Assembly: GCA_003339415.1 (NCBI GenBank)
Contig: PDHQ01000643.1
Location: 1-13,033 of the forward strand
Source of the DNA: Ophiocordyceps camponoti-saundersi (nom. inval.)
Taxonomy: Eukaryota > Ascomycota > Sordariomycetes > Hypocreales > Ophiocordycipitaceae
Length of the DNA stretch: 13,033 nt
Reading direction: 5' to 3'
The translations under genes and the position numbers were made by a program. Each line of letters starts with the position of its first letter. Position 1 is the stretch's first letter. The notes under the pieces are model-generated. The model saw only the letters and a program-made list of their open reading frames with translations, was not told the DNA's origin and ran no database searches. Positions 1-8,890 of this stretch are shown in pieces.

Positions 1-539
1 TCTTATTAGTATATTCTTCCTCTATACCTAGGTTTAGAGTAAGCGTCTTACTAGGTTATTATAATATCTATTTAAACGTTAGTAGGTATATTTAAGTTAA
101 GGAGTTTAATAGTTAAAAGCTATTACTCTATCTTAGTAGAGGATAGTTAGAAACTATTATCCTCTTAGTAGAAAGTGTCTTATTAATTATATATATAATA
201 TTTATAGGAACGTATTTCGTCGAATAGATAAAATTTAAGATAGGTATTAAGTAGAAGAAAAATATCCGGGCTAGATAACTAAAATATGCTCTTTAGTTAA
301 CGGGATCTTATTAGTTATAAAGGACGTTTCTTATAATAGATATACTCGATAGCTAAAGGCACGAAGATATTGCAAATCCGGAGTAAAAATCGAGATTAAA
401 GAGAACTTTTTATTATATAATTATAGCTATTTTAAAAGGGAGCTTAAATAAGCTTCGCTATTTATAGCGTATTAAAGCAGTGCGATTAAGTAAGTAAATA
501 GCTAGATACTTATATATAAAGAACTATAACTCTTAATCC
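1..539. other. Degraded AT-rich region, no assignable gene
   Basis: This stretch is TA-rich with many TAA/TAG triplets in every frame. An imperfect hairpin lies near 132-156: arm AGAGGATAGTT faces a matching arm carrying three extra bases. A weak plus-strand frame from about 211 to 450 has only TAA/TAG stops and a few Lys/Arg-rich runs, but I see no family motif in it. I therefore treat the stretch as repeat-derived, RIP-mutated DNA without a callable gene. Confidence 0.5.
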
Positions 540-1020
540 TAAGTAACTATAGTCTTTAACTAGTATAAGGGGGATCTTTAGCTATAGGGGGATAAGCTAG
601 ATTAAAATTCTCTATTAGGAAAATAATAGGAAGGCGATTTTCTATATAAAGATAAAAGAAATAAGAAAAAAAAAGAGAGAACTATTTAATAAAGTATTTA
701 AAACTTTAAGAATAGAGTTTTAATTAGCAATTTATCGTATAAAAGTGTAATATTTAAAAAAAAAGCTATAATTCTATTTAGTAGAGTTTTATTATAACTC
801 CTCTCTAAGACATGACTTATAATTAACGACTTTTTTAATAGCTATTAAAACAAGGTTAAGGGCCAATTCTTTATTAATTCCTTCCTCTCTCTTAGCCCGA
901 GGGAAATTAATCTACACTTTATACTTAGTTATAGTCCTTATCCTCTCTTAACCGCCCTTTATATCCTAATACTTAGATCTCTCGGAATAAAAAAAAAGGT
1001 TAAGAGACTATTTAATTAAA
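540..1020 (+). repeat. LTR-like dispersed repeat, copy 1
   Basis: This is the first of three related copies. Shared landmarks in order are: a segment ending in a TATA-like box TCTATATAAAGATA (641-654); a purine-rich tract with GAGAGAACTATTT; a core resembling ATTCYRTTTAGTARAGTTTT (771-790) about 134 bp past the TATA-like box; CAAGGTTAAGG (851-861); the pyrimidine-rich segment TTAATTCCTTCCTC; and an A-run followed by GACTATTTAAT (1005-1015). A TATA box in a repeat of about 0.5 kb fits a solo LTR, but I could not define LTR ends, target-site duplications or a primer-binding site. Similarity to the other copies seems to continue weakly past 1020 (CTTTACTACCGTTACTATAA, 1080-1099). Confidence 0.6.
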
Positions 1021-1314
1021 TTTTATATAAGCTTCTAATAGCTCCTTATATAAGGCTAATACGGTTTCCCCTTTAGGGATCTTTACTACCGTTACTATAA
1101 AATGCCTAATAACTCCTTAACTATAGTTTATCGGTTTACTATTAATATAATCCTTAAAGGTATCCTTTATAATCTATACTTACGCACTCTTATGCTTATT
1201 ATTTCTTCTTAATGTCGCTATCTCTCTTCCTTAGTATACTTTATATACGCTCGCCTTATTACCTATCTCTCTTTTTATTCTATTATAAATTTATAAGTTA
1301 TATCCTAATCTTTC

Positions 1315-1384
1315 CTACTTATAGTATAACTTATAGTTTTCCCTAGTTATAGTATAACTTATAATCTTCCCTACTTATAATATT
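1315..1384. repeat. 28-bp tandem repeat, about 2.5 units
   Basis: Unit 1 (1315-1342) and unit 2 (1343-1370) differ at a few positions, and a partial third unit follows (1371-1384). The shared core is TTATAGTATAACTTATA. This is a small local minisatellite with no apparent function. Confidence 0.75.
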
Positions 1385-1406
1385 ACTAATTCTCTCTCTA
1401 ATTACT

Positions 1407-1421
1407 ATATATATATATATA
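1407..1421. repeat. TA microsatellite
   Basis: A run of alternating T and A. TA runs are common in RIP-mutated DNA and carry no further information. Confidence 0.8.
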
Positions 1422-1817
1422 AGAGCTAGTTATAAACCCGTATTCTAACTAGATAAAACTCTATATAGTAATCTTAATATTTTATACTGCCCCTACCTTA
1501 TTACGTATTCCCTTTTACTTTCGTTTTCCTTCTAGTATATTCCTTCGTTCTCCCTTCTATATTTCGCCTCTTTATTATTATCCTTATATTATAATTATAA
1601 TCTTAATAATAAATAATATTTATTTTTATTACCTTAATATAATTTTACGCGTAAACCCTAATATATTTTCTTATAAAATATCTTACTACGATAGATACTT
1701 ATATATATATAATATTACCCTATAACTTATATATACTCGCTACCCGATATATCCTCTATTCCTATACCTCCCCTTATTATAAAAATACTAAAAGACTAAC
1801 GCTAATTTATTTTTCTT

Positions 1818-2150
1818 TCGCTTAAATAACGCTCTATATTAAGCGAGCTATCACACCTACCTATAATATTACGAAAAGCCCGCCAGGTTTATAAAGTAAA
1901 GAATATAATACCGAGAAATTTCTATACTAAAAGGGCAAAGTAACGGCAGATAGATTAAGAAGAATTAGAAGATTCCTAAAAAGAGAAGACGAAAGCCCGT
2001 GCTCGGATTACTCGTATAAAGAAGCTTACTATTAAAGCCGTAGAAATTAATAAAAGGAAGAAAACTAGCTTACCCCCTAAGGATCTAAGTCCTAACTAAG
2101 ACTTAATTACTATAGCGTTTACGCGACGTTCTATAACCTTAGTTACTTAT
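1818..2150 (+). pseudogene. Coding remnant of a basic protein, unidentified
   Basis: One plus-strand frame can be followed from about 1818 to 2150 with only TAA/TAG interruptions, all explainable as mutated Gln/Trp codons. The peptide is unusually rich in Lys, Arg and Glu. Readable pieces are ARQVYKVKNIIPRNFYTKRA (from 1878), KEKTKARARITRIKKL and INKRKKTSLPPKDLSPN. This is charged, coiled-coil-like sequence ending in a Lys/Arg cluster. Such basic tails occur at the C-terminus of fungal pogo/Fot1-type transposases, but I see no DDE or DNA-binding motif, so that link is a guess. GC content is higher than on either side. It lies between copies 1 and 2 of the LTR-like repeat and could be internal sequence of that element. 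Confidence 0.4.
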
Positions 2151-2479
2151 AATAAGTAACTAGATATTAATAAAATATTTATTAATAAACTATAAAAAGA
2201 ATATACTAATAATAAAAATATTAACGATAAAAATATTAATAGTTAATATATTAATAATTAATATAATATTTTTATATAAATAGTAATAATTATTACTTCT
2301 AAGTAATAATATAAAATTCTTTTATTACTAGCTTAAAAGCTATATATTTTAATACTAGTTATAAATATACTCTAGCTATAGAATAAGAACTATATAGTTA
2401 AGTTTACTTTATAGTAAATATTTACGATATCTATATACTCCTTTACATAACCGTTATCTTTAACTTATATACGTTAGGA
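2151..2479. other. Very AT-rich spacer
   Basis: This stretch is almost entirely A/T, with short ATTAATA-type direct repeats (2170-2270) and dense stop codons in all frames. Nothing assignable was seen. Confidence 0.5.
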
Positions 2480-3110
2480 TATATAGCTATACCGTATACG
2501 GTAATAAGCTTTATCGGTATCCTTTATTATAAAAGCGATAATATATTTATTTTCTATATAAAGATAGGAAGGGGAGAGATAAAGGTATAGGAACTATCTA
2601 ACCGAACTTTTAAAACTTTATAATAACGGTTAACTTACTTACTCGCTATATAAAAGTCTAAGGTTCGAAGTAAATCTCTAATTCCGTTTAGTAAAGTTTT
2701 ACCTATAAGCCCTTTCTAACACTCGACTTATAATATATAACTTTTAGGAATATTATAAAAATAAGCTTTAGGGCTAATAACTAGCCTAATTCTTCCTTTC
2801 TTAAGGGAAACTAAATAATACTATATACTTTATAATAACCGCTATCCTATCTTAGGCGCCTTTTATTACCCTTATCTATATAAGGTATTAGGAGATAAAA
2901 AAGTACCGACGACTATTTAATCTATCTTAGCGTAAGCCTCTATTAGCATTTTATATTCGTATAGCGCCTGCCTTCCTTAGGCATTATTATCACCGCTATT
3001 AAACTGCCCTCTATTAGATAACTTCTACCTCGCAAAATCGACTATAGCTAAAGCCTTACTCTTATCTCTAAAAACTACTATTATTTAAAAACTCCCCCCC
3101 CCTTATATAA
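2480..3110 (+). repeat. LTR-like dispersed repeat, copy 2
   Basis: This copy shares the landmarks of copies 1 and 3: the TATA-like TCTATATAAAGATA (2553-2566), ATTCCGTTTAGTAAAGTTTT (2681-2700) about 132 bp later, ACTCGACTTATAAT, and GACTATTTAAT near 2911. Similarity continues further than in copy 1. A segment ATCACCGCTATTAAACTG (2990-3007) corresponds to a CCACCGCCGCTAAAG segment after copy 3, and a run of nine C (3094-3102) followed by TTAT matches a run of eight C after copy 3. The full unit may therefore be 0.6-0.8 kb. I infer a retroelement LTR or non-autonomous element, inactivated by RIP. Confidence 0.6.
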
Positions 3111-3188
3111 CTCTGCGCTTACTCCCTATATATTCTTCCTTTACTAACGCGCTTACTCCTTTTCTCCTTTATAATAAACTAAACTTTA

Positions 3189-3212
3189 GTATATATATAT
3201 ATATATATATAT
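3189..3212. repeat. TA microsatellite
   Basis: A run of alternating T and A about 22 bp long, near the junction between repeat copies 2 and 3. Confidence 0.85.
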
Positions 3213-3329
3213 TAGCTTATAATAACTAACCTAAGATAATATTATAGTAATCTTAGAATCCGATACTATAGTTTAGCGCGGGAAGAAGGACACCCTTAGC
3301 GAGTATAGTAGATACCTTAAGGGCGTAAC

Positions 3330-4060
3330 TTCTTATTTAACTATAGCCTTTAGATAATATAAGGGGTAATCTCTAGCTTTTTAGGGATAAGTTAGATAAT
3401 AATTCTATATAGAGAAAGCGATAAGAAGTCGGATTTCTATATAAAGATAAGAGGAATAAGGGAAAAGAAGGAGGGAACTATTTTACCGAAAATAGAAAAT
3501 TATAAAAAAAGTATATAAATTAGTAATTTATAGTATTAAATTCTAGTATTTAGAATAAGGTTATAATTCCGTTTAGTAAAGTTTTACTATAAGTTCTCTT
3601 TAAGACTCGACTTACGATTTATAACTTTTAGGATAGCTATAAAAACAAGGTTAAGGACTAATTATTAGTTAATTCCTTCCTCCCTCGACGGAAACTAATT
3701 TATACTATATATCTAGTATCGTAATAATTCTTATCCTATCTTAACTGCCTTTTATATTCCTATCGTTACAAACTCTAAAGGGAAAAAAAAGGTTCCGGAA
3801 CTATTTAATTTAACCGTTTCTATACCCTTCGTTTTACCCTAGGTAAGGCTAACGTATATCTTTCTTTATCATCTCTGCCACCGCCGCTAAAGTATCTATC
3901 TATAATATATATATATATTTCCGTATTTATACCTATAAAAAAAAGTATTAAAGAAATTATATAGGGTTTTATAATATATATTTCGGCATTCTTAACGCCC
4001 TGCTATTAAAAATATAACTAGTACGGCTACTAGTACTATTTAGCACGACCCCCCCCTTAT
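3330..4060 (+). repeat. LTR-like dispersed repeat, copy 3
   Basis: This copy lies about 883 bp after copy 2, measured between the TATA-like boxes (2553 and 3436), so the two are nearly tandem. Its start resembles copy 1 (ACTATAGCCTTTAGATAATA at 3342-3361). It then has TCTATATAAAGATA (3436), the GTTTAGTAAAGTTTTACTAT core (3571), CAAGGTTAAGG (3646), an A-run, and CTATTTAATT (3801). The tail holds a CCACCGCCGCTAAAG segment (about 3879) and a run of eight C (4049-4056). The differences from copy 2 are mostly transitions, as expected for RIP. Confidence 0.6.
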
Positions 4061-5001
4061 TCTATATAGATTATTATTTTAGGTTAAAATAAGCATAACC
4101 GCCCTCCTCCTTTAATATAGTTATTATTTCTTTCTTAATCTGTTAGTTCCCTTACTATATTAAAGTTATCTCTTTGCAGCCTTTTATATTTTTTTTCCCT
4201 ACGTATATATATAATAGAAAAAAGAAAAGTTAGATAATTTAGTAGAAGAATTAAATTACAGCTCTTAGAAAATAAGAGTATATAAGGATAACGTTAACGA
4301 TAAGTCTAACCTGCCCCGTATATGCTAAATTAAACTCTAACTAGGCTTACCGGCGCTCGCCTTTATAAGCTACTATAAATAAATAACACTTATCTCTACT
4401 TACTTCTCCTACCCTATACTCGCTAAACGTATAATATATCCTTACTTTCTTTTCTTTAATATATATATTTAAATATACTTTTAATTTATTATTCTTTCCT
4501 ATATAGACTTTAGTTATACTCCCGCCTAGGTATATAATCGCATTTTTTAATAAATATTTCTAAAAATAAACCCCTCGAACCTTCTTACTCGCAGTCTTAC
4601 GTACTTTACTAACGTTAGCCGTATACTATTATCGGGCTTATACTCCTTATAATATCTAGCATAAGCCGCTTACTTAGCTATATATAGTTACTTCCCGTAA
4701 AACTTAATATACCTTCTCGTAAAGTAAAATTAAATATAAATAATACTTAGCGAAATAACTAGGAATTACGATTCGTCCTTATTATAATCTTATAATCCCC
4801 TCGTATCTCTACTAGTATATCCCCTTATATATATATTTTACTACGATTTTACTTATAAGTTTTTCTTTTTCTTTATCTTTTCTCCTTAATATATATATAC
4901 TCTTACGTGCCTATATATAACATAAAAGACTTTATTCTATAATACAATCCTCCCCTACTACGTATATTTAAAGCTTATAGCTAAACTTTTCGGCGATTAA
5001 T
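4061..5001. other. Degraded region, no assignable gene
   Basis: The sequence is pyrimidine-rich on the plus strand and full of short TA runs. A weak minus-strand frame from about 4600 to 4280 is interrupted only by TAA/TAG, but it contains no motif I can name. I see no repeat shared with the rest of the window after about 4075. Confidence 0.4.
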
Positions 5002-5580
5002 AAGACCTATACTAGAGATATATTACTACTAATTAGACCCGGATCCCGGTATAAACTAGACTACAACTATAGCCTCTCCTTTAGTAACTTCGACTACTAC
5101 GAATATATTATAAGAATTACGTATTATAATAATCTAACTATATTTATAGATTCTTTATCTCTAAGACTAGTTAAACCTTTCCCCTTACCTAAAGGCTAAT
5201 AGGACTTATAGTAAAGGATTAACTGCCTTACGGAATACCGCTTAAACTTTTTAACCTAGTAGTAAGGCTTTTTACGAACCCTTCTAGCTACTTACCCTAG
5301 TAGGATAGCCGAATACCGAAACTCGGGGGCGTTTAACGACTTTAGATATATACTCCCTCCTAATTATACTACTTAGTTTCGGGAAAAGCCTAGAACTATT
5401 ATAATTTCCCTTAATAGTCCCGAAAGCTTTATAAGTAGGACGGAACGTAGGAGTATTTTTTACTATTAGTAATTAGGTTTAGGTTAATTATACTACTCCC
5501 CGTGCTTATACCCGTTATAATATAAGAGCAGATGCCCGTTTCCCTTATAGTCTTTATTTTGCTAGAATACGTAGCGAAGC
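5002..5580 (+). pseudogene. Coding remnant, about 190 codons, unidentified
   Basis: A single plus-strand frame can be followed from 5002 to about 5580. The first 66 codons have no stop at all, which is striking in DNA this rich in TA. Later interruptions are all TAA or TAG. Readable pieces are IRPGSRYKLDYNYSLSFSNF, RIAEYRNSGAFNDFRYILPP, and REKPRTIIISLNSPESFISR followed by TERRS. Near the end (5494-5535) comes a cysteine-containing stretch, YSPCLYPL then YKSRCP. If two Tyr codons were Cys and His before mutation, this would loosely resemble a retroviral-type zinc knuckle, but the spacing (C-x2-C-x5-H-x3-C) is not canonical. A Gag-like retrotransposon protein or a hypothetical host protein are both possible; I do not recognise the family. 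The true start and end are unknown. Confidence 0.5.
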
Positions 5581-6144
5581 GCCTCGCTCCCGTGCCTATT
5601 CTTATTTCCCCTATCCCTTTTATTAATATCTAAGTCCGTAAGGCGGGTTTAGTACGCAAATACCTAAATATTACGTTAGTTATTTACCTTATCGTAAAAT
5701 TACTTAGAATAATATTAATAGAAACTAAGAATTACTATCTTATCCTTACTAAGATTTCTACTTACCCCCTAGCTTTTACTAGCACGTGCCCCTAACTATT
5801 TTACTAGGATTTCGCCTACTACGGTTTTTCTCTTTTCCCTCCTTCTTCGTAGCTTAGAATCTTTATTTATAATACTAATACTATTATTTACTTAACGTCT
5901 CCCTTCTATAATAATATTTAGTAAACGTAGCTACTATAATATTTATATTATATTAACTAACTAAGTATTCTTATACCCCCTAAAAAATTCTTTATTAAAT
6001 TTTCTAACTTTCTCCTTATAGCGCTTTCTCGTCCCCGTTACCGTTCTCTAAAAACGCATAACCGCGATAACGGCACGGTCTTATAAAACCTAACTATATC
6101 TAATAAGTTATTACTCTATTAACCTTTCTATTCCGTATATCCGA
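5581..6144. other. Degraded region after the 5002-5580 remnant
   Basis: The plus strand is C/T-rich and no frame persists. It may be 3' sequence of the upstream remnant. Short readable pieces lack any motif. Confidence 0.4.
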
Positions 6145-6258
6145 ATATTAAAATAAAAGCTAAATACTATAAAAGAAACTCTAAAACTAATATTAAGCCT
6201 AAAAAGAATAATACTAAACCCGATATAAAGACGATAAATACTAAGGTTAAAAAATAAT
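6145..6258 (+). pseudogene. Lysine-rich peptide remnant
   Basis: A plus-strand frame gives about 36 codons without a stop, ending in TAA near 6258. It is dominated by Lys, Asn, Thr and Pro (for example KTNIKPKKNNTKPDIKT). This resembles a low-complexity basic tail of a nuclear or nucleic-acid-binding protein. Low complexity prevents any family call, and A-rich DNA gives Lys/Asn by default, so confidence is low. Confidence 0.25.
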
Positions 6259-6389
6259 CTAAACTTATATTTATAAGCTATACTTCTTATTCTCCTTATC
6301 TCCCTTTCTTTTTATATTATATACTTACTAACTATAAGCTTTATTTAAAAACTAGCCCTTTCCGCCTTTTAAAATAACTAATAACTAGT

Positions 6390-6555
6390 TAGGTCGCCTC
6401 TATAACGTTACGCTCCTAAATATTAAGGTCGAAAATATTCCGACTATCTATATTAAAAAATCTTTAAAAAATAAATTATCTCCTTCTTCTAATAAAAAGC
6501 CGGCGTCTAAAAAAGCTAAGCGAAATAGTTTACTTAAAGAAGTAGTCTAAGTGCT
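6390..6555 (+). pseudogene. Second lysine/serine-rich remnant before RRP5
   Basis: A plus-strand frame of about 50 codons is broken only by TAG/TAA. It contains LSPSSNKKPASKKAKRNSLL and ends at a TAA near 6550. Ser/Lys linkers of this kind occur in nucleolar proteins, and the piece directly precedes the RRP5 fragment, so it could be scrambled upstream sequence of that gene. I cannot align it to a known part of Rrp5, so I keep it separate. Confidence 0.3.
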
Positions 6556-6629
6556 ACTATTATAAAACTCTAAAGCTAGCCTTCCCTCTATTATACTACG
6601 TTCTATAATTACACGCTAATATATATCTT

Positions 6630-7470
6630 ATAAGTAATAGTAGCAGATACCTATAGCGCGTAACTATTAAGTTTAGTAACGGTTACCTTATAGCTAGCAA
6701 TATCCGTAAAGTTAAAGAGTATAGCGTATTTATCGTTATTAATAACTTAGCTAATATTAGCAGCTTATATTATAATAGTTAGATAGCTAATAATCTAGTT
6801 AAGGACGCGACTAAATTATATAAAGCGCGGGATATTATTAAATATAAAATACTTAACGTTAACGCGTAAAAGCGGAAGTTTAGCTTTAGCCTTAACTAGT
6901 CGCTTTTTAAGATAAAGATAGCGATATAGCTTATCCGCACTTAGATAAGGATAATAAAGGTGCTACTCTTATCGATAGCGATATAGATATAGATAACGTT
7001 ATCTTAAAGTTATAAAAGAGCGACGACTAAGCGACGGAGAATACGAGCGATATAGAAGGAGAGTAAAATAACGCCGAACTTTAAATTAGCGGCGGCGGTC
7101 TTAGGGCGCCTAAGAAAATCTTATAAGCTACCTACCCGCTTTACTTATCCTACTTTAAACCTAGCTCCGATAAGGAGCCTAGCTTTAGCGGTAAACGGCT
7201 AGCGTAACGAAAAAGAAAAAGAAGGCTTCGGTTAAGGTTTATAGGACGATTACGCTCAACGCGCATGCCCCGTAAACGGCGAGTAACTACGAGCAGCTGC
7301 TCCTTAGCTAAGCTTAGTTATTAGCGCTATCTATCGCGTATATATCCTTCTAAATATACGTAAGTAAGCTACCTAAAGCGCGCGAGGTAGCGGGGCGTGC
7401 GATTAAGACTATTAGCGTATAGGAAGAGGGCGAGAAGCTAAACGTCTAAGTTACCTATCTTAACCTCGTA
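6630..7470 (+). pseudogene. RRP5: RIP-damaged fragment of RRP5 (rRNA biogenesis protein)
   Basis: Rrp5 (human PDCD11) is a large nucleolar protein with many S1 RNA-binding domains followed by HAT/TPR-like repeats. It is needed for processing both 18S and 5.8S rRNA precursors. Only its middle-to-late part is seen here. From 6669 one frame reads as an S1 domain: NIRKVKEYSVFIVINN, NLVKDATKLYKARDIIKYKI and NAxKRKFSFSL (x is a stop in place of Gln or Glu). An acidic linker follows (DSDIDIDN, TSDIEGE), then a GGG segment in the place of the GGFDWTG-like motif. A lysine cluster near 7210 leads into KVYRTITLNAHAP, matching the family's basic stretch and 'VDRTGDL...GPQ' region. SNYEQLLL, KLPKAREVAGRAIKTIS and EEGEKLNVxVTYLNL then match the first HAT repeat; x is TAG where the family has Trp (TGG). 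Two single-base frame shifts occur in the linker. Normal Rrp5 is about 1,700-1,900 residues, so most S1 domains and most of the HAT region are missing. After 7470 the resemblance fades, although the frame continues to about 7560. Confidence 0.8.
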
Positions 7471-7583
7471 GTTATATTTCCGGAGGCGGGCGCGATTAAT
7501 AGGTAGGGTACTCTAAGCGCTTAATATATAGAGGTATCTTTATCTTAAGACGCTTAAATAATACGCCCCTATAACTTTTAAAT

Positions 7584-8640
7584 AATTCCCCTTTAGCGAT
7601 TTTCTATATTACTATTCGCTATTTATATTTCCTTTCTATACTTTCGCTTATATTACTTTATAACCTTCGCAACGTATTATACTCTATCCCGGGACGTGCT
7701 TATTAGCTCTAGCTATCTTAATAGAGTTTGCTATAGTTCTGTCTAATAATTCGGAAAACCCGCTCTTATTATAGGAATTCCCTATAACGATATAATTAGC
7801 GTATCGGTTCCTAAACGCCCCGTATATAATAATATAGTCGCAGAACGCCCGGGGCACCTTATTATTACGATAATAGCGGTATCGATTAACCACCTCCTAT
7901 AACTAGCTACTATAATACCTTATATCTAGTCGCACTACCTAAAGAAGCGAGTAATATATATCTAATCTATATTATTCGGGTTATTAATAACTACCGTAAG
8001 AGTTATATTTCTTTTCGGCGGCATAGCTACTACCTAGCTCTCCTAGTCCTATTTTACCTTATTATTTCCTACTTTTCCGAAACGAATTTCTCTTAGACTT
8101 ACGTTTATTATATAGTACTTAAGTTTCTTAGCGGAATCTGCCGATATTATTCCTAGCGTATAGTAAAGCTTCCCGTTATGCACGCTCTTCGTAATCTACC
8201 TAAACGGGGATCTTAGGAAATTTACCGCTATATAAGTCTTAGATAACGATATTTCGCGATCTCGATATAATAATAACCCTTAAGAAATCGTAAAATACTT
8301 AAAAAGCGTGCGTAAGGGAAAAAACACTAAATGCTACCCGTTTCTAATAATAAATAGAGTAAACTTAACGGAGAGAGGATTTTTTTCCACGCCGTATAAC
8401 TAATTTCTATATTTTATATATATATAGCTTCGATTACTAAGTTATTATATATTTATTCCCCTACTATATCTATAAGTTATAATCTCTTCCCTCTAAATAC
8501 CTCCTCTATTATTTTATAAGTATTCTTATCTTTCACGCCCGATTCTATATACTATCTTTATAGCTATATTACTTTAGATAAACTTCGCTACCTACCTATA
8601 TGCTTTTCTCTACTAACTAATTAAAACCTAAGATTATAAT
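7584..8640 (-). repeat. Repeat unit A (first of three, about 1.06 kb)
   Basis: This unit is homologous along its length to units B (9606-10790) and C (11600-12752), all in the same orientation. The left edge is defined by AATTCCCCTTTAG (7584-7596), shared with B. Next come the AACCTT/GTTATAAAG block and then the minus-strand coding remnant. The right edge is at CTAACTAATTAAAACCTAAGAT (about 8616-8636), which resembles the same edge in C. No terminal inverted repeats or target-site duplications were evident. Unit A lacks the internal duplication of about 135 bp found in B and C. It abuts the 3' end of the RRP5 remnant. Confidence 0.8.
7684..8308 (-). pseudogene. Unknown conserved gene remnant, copy A
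   Basis: Read on the minus strand from about 8308, one frame runs with only TAA/TAG stops through ITKSVHNGKLYYTLGIISAD, INNPNNID, IQGIIVASYR, and then, after a one-base deletion near 7894, through VVNRYRYYRNNKVPRAFCDY and RYANYIVIGNS to a TAG at 7684. The last 69 codons (7893-7684) are fully open. Copies B and C keep the same residues in the same frame although all three are heavily mutated, which shows that this was a real protein of at least 210 residues. The start codon is not identifiable. I do not recognise the family: there is no transposase, reverse transcriptase or NTPase motif. It is soluble-looking and basic, with no membrane segment. Confidence 0.6.
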
Positions 8641-8890
8641 ACCCGCGCGTTACGAGAATACTATAAGTAGAAGTATATAGAAATAATATAATATCTTAAG
8701 TCTTATCTAAAAATATAGTAAAGAATAGTATAGTCTTTATAAGTAGCGAGTATAAATAATAACGCTATAATCTCACCGCTTAGCTATATACCCTAAACTA
8801 TTTTATAGCGATTATTTCCTCTTTATAATTTTTAGTTATTACTTATAAGACTAACACTTACTTTTAAGCTATAAAGGAAGCACCTTCTAA
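8641..8890. other. AT-rich spacer between unit A and the next remnant
   Basis: No shared repeat and no persistent frame until about 8890. Nothing assignable was seen. Confidence 0.4.

Larger units (their letters stand above)
1021..1817. other. Pyrimidine-rich degraded region
   Basis: The plus strand is strongly C+T-rich here and has no convincing open frame on either strand. The first part may be the tail of repeat copy 1. It contains a short 28-bp tandem repeat (1315-1384) and a TA run (about 1407-1421), both listed separately. If anything here was coding it was probably on the minus strand, because its complement is purine-rich. I found no protein motif to support that. Confidence 0.4.

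Noticed and set aside
128..172. Hairpin as a transcription terminator
   Set aside because: This is eukaryotic-type DNA with no adjacent gene, and the arms are imperfect. Nothing supports a terminator role.
7684..7893. Standalone small gene of 69 codons on the - strand
   Set aside because: Not an independent gene. It is the stop-free tail of the copy A remnant, and homologous codons continue upstream across a one-base deletion. Its GTG start is an artefact of that break.
7584..8640. Unit A as a DNA transposon with terminal inverted repeats
   Set aside because: The left edge AATTCCCCTTTAG has no inverted match at the right edge, and no target-site duplication or transposase motif was seen.
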